Shown here piece after piece: positions 14,311 to 15,138 of a DNA stretch of 15,138 bases. How positions within the stretch are numbered: position 1 is the stretch's first letter; each line of letters opens with the position of its first letter. Below the pieces are notes generated by a model that was not told the origin of the DNA, did not search any database, and worked only from the letters and a program-made list of their open reading frames with translations. Location: contig CAYVVD010000037.1 of NCBI GenBank assembly GCA_964454975.1, positions 1 to 15,138 of the forward strand. Reading direction: 5' to 3'. This DNA is from CAYVVD01 sp964454975. GTDB taxonomy: Bacteria; Bacteroidota; Ignavibacteria; Kapaibacteriales; UBA2268. A program made the position numbers and the translations under genes.

Positions 14311-14354
14311 GTTTAACATTCTATTTACAATTTTAGTTAACAGTTTGTTTAACA
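14311..14354. promoter_or_regulatory. Three GTT(T)AACA repeats between hsp20 genes
   Basis: GTTTAACA at 14311-14318, GTTAACA at 14336-14342 and GTTTAACA at 14347-14354 are direct repeats immediately before the second hsp20. An inverted copy occurs at 14880-14887 before the third. They may be a regulatory motif, but short AT-rich repeats like these can arise by chance. Confidence 0.25.
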
Positions 14355-14373
14355 ATTGCATGAGGAGGTAACT

Positions 14374-14823
14374 ATGGGACTTGTAAAATTTGATCCGATG
14401 CGCAGTTTTGATACACTTTCACGCAGGATGGGCAATTTTCTCAGTGATTTTGACAACGGAGTAAACTTTGAATTCGGTGGCTTTTCGCCGAGGGTTGACA
14501 TTAGCGAGGATGAGAAGAACCTCTATCTGGAAGCTGAGCTACCCGGCATAAAAAAGGAAGAGGTCAAGGTAACGGTAAACAACGACAACATGCTTATTAT
14601 CAAAGGCGAGAAGAAAAGGGAAAACGAAGTTAAGGACGACAATGACAGAGCTACATTCATGCGTGTAGAAAGGAGTTTCGGTGAATTTATGCGTTCGTTC
14701 GTGCTCCCTGACAACGTAAAAAACGACAGCGTAAAAGCAAGATTCGAAAACGGCGTTTTGAAAGTAACAGTTGAAAAAGTAGAACCTGAGAAGCCGAAAG
14801 AGATTTCGGTGGATATTTCGTAA
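14374..14823 (+). CDS. Small heat-shock protein Hsp20 (second of three)
   Basis: A 149-residue paralogue of the preceding gene, sharing the start pattern (MGLVKFDPMRSFDTLSRRM), PRVDISEDEKNLYLEAELPG, the ERSFGEFMRSFVLPD block and the GVL motif at 127-129. The tail carries I144-S-V-D-I148 as the anchoring motif. I start it at ATG 14374 behind AGGAGG; an in-frame ATG at 14356 would add six residues upstream of the ribosome site. The two proteins could form mixed oligomers. Compared with the first copy it has the canonical AELPG in place of AELAG, so the first copy is the more diverged at that site. Confidence 0.95.
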   Translation: MGLVKFDPMRSFDTLSRRMGNFLSDFDNGVNFEFGGFSPRVDISEDEKNLYLEAELPGIKKEEVKVTVNNDNMLIIKGEKKRENEVKDDNDRATFMRVERSFGEFMRSFVLPDNVKNDSVKARFENGVLKVTVEKVEPEKPKEISVDIS

Positions 14824-14825
14824 AC

Positions 14826-14934
14826 TGTCATACCTGCCCGAGCTTGTGAGCCCCGCCATAGGCGGGGAATGCAGGTATCTGTTAAACTTGGTTTAATTAT
14901 TTTTAAATAGATCCCTGCTTTCGCAGGAATGACA
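14826..14934. repeat. 109-bp dispersed palindromic (REP-like) element between hsp20 genes
   Basis: The terminal inverted repeats TGTCATACCTGC (14826-14837) and GCAGGAATGACA (14923-14934) match at 11 of 12 positions. Internal hairpins are ATACCTGC/GCAGGTAT (14830-14837, 14871-14878) enclosing CCCCGCC-ATA-GGCGGGG (14851-14867), and CCTGC-TTTC-GCAGG (14914-14927). It shares the TGTCATtCC end with the repeat nested at 12917-12995. It starts 2 bases after the second hsp20 stop and may terminate or attenuate that message. Confidence 0.7.
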
Positions 14935-14958
14935 ATTAAAATACAAAGGAGATTCAGA

Positions 14959-15138
14959 ATGATTACACTATATAAGCCAATACGCTCATGTGCGCCATAC
15001 AAACACGGACATCATTACTCCAGGAGGTTCGAAAACTTCTACCGCCCTGTAATTGATGTCTATGAAGATAATGAAAACCTTTACCTCGAAATCGAGCTTC
15101 CGGGTATCCCGAAAGATTCCTTGGATGTAAAGGTAAGC
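14959..15138 (+). CDS. Small heat-shock protein Hsp20 (third of three), partial
   Basis: The first 60 residues are present and the gene runs off the right edge. The start ATG 14959 has AAGGAGA upstream. The N-terminal arm is different from the other two (MITLYKPIRSCAPYKHGHHY), being rich in His and Arg with one Cys. RPVIDVYEDNENLYLEIELPGIPKDSLDVKV is the start of the alpha-crystallin domain (shown by VIDVYEDNENLYLEIELPG). The diverged arm suggests a distinct substrate range or oligomer. It is separated from the second copy by the REP-like element. Confidence 0.9.
   Translation, partial: MITLYKPIRSCAPYKHGHHYSRRFENFYRPVIDVYEDNENLYLEIELPGIPKDSLDVKVS

Noticed and set aside
12891..14934. CRISPR array
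   Set aside because: The repeats are palindromic, few and unevenly spaced, with no regular spacers.
1..15138. tRNA, rRNA or riboswitch genes
   Set aside because: No cloverleaf with conserved T-loop, no rRNA signatures and no recognisable riboswitch core were seen in the intergenic regions.

Overview
The window carries the core enzymes of dissimilatory sulfate/sulfite reduction on the minus strand (about 9274 down to 1), followed by an accessory stretch with small envelope proteins, a transposase-derived protein, a rhodanese and a tandem run of small heat-shock genes on the plus strand. Reductive-type DsrAB with DsrD, together with Sat, AprBA and a QmoC-like subunit, points to an anaerobic sulfate or sulfite reducer, or possibly a sulfur disproportionator. 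The taxon cannot be fixed from sequence alone. Moderate AT content, Bacteroidota-like small lipoproteins and dispersed TGTCATTCC...GGAATGACA palindromes would fit the FCB group (Ignavibacteria/Kapabacteria-like lineages), but this is a weak inference.

Minus-strand sulfur locus, in transcription order: sat (ATP sulfurylase), aprB, aprA (APS reductase), a small zinc-ribbon protein, a YkgJ-type cysteine-cluster protein, a QmoC-like HdrC/HdrE fusion, dsrA, dsrB, dsrD and the start of a dsrN/cbiA-type amidase cut off by the window edge. Sat makes APS from sulfate, AprBA reduces APS to sulfite, and DsrAB reduces sulfite with siroheme; DsrD modulates DsrAB. QmoC would bring electrons from the menaquinone pool, and DsrN is thought to amidate siroheme. 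The genes are closely spaced with clear Shine-Dalgarno sequences, so one or a few long transcripts are likely. The oddity is that qmoA and qmoB, normally between apr and qmoC, are missing here, and their place is taken by two cysteine-rich proteins of unknown role. Perfect or near-perfect stem-loops sit after aprA and between dsrD and dsrN.

9275-9810 is non-coding. It holds the likely promoter side of sat with a TetR-like palindrome, and a terminator belonging to the next minus-strand unit. That unit (9811-11001) has a secreted DUF4412-like protein and an upstream exported protein that appears frameshifted at a G4 run. 11124-12269 encodes a zinc-ribbon protein related to DDE transposases in which all three expected catalytic acidic positions seem to be replaced, so it may be a domesticated DNA-binding protein.

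12477-15138: a single-domain rhodanese, a MITE-like repeat, a minus-strand lipoprotein, then three consecutive plus-strand Hsp20 genes (the last cut by the window edge). The first hsp20 is preceded by a sigma-54-like element and six TGTCA half-sites in about 100 bases.
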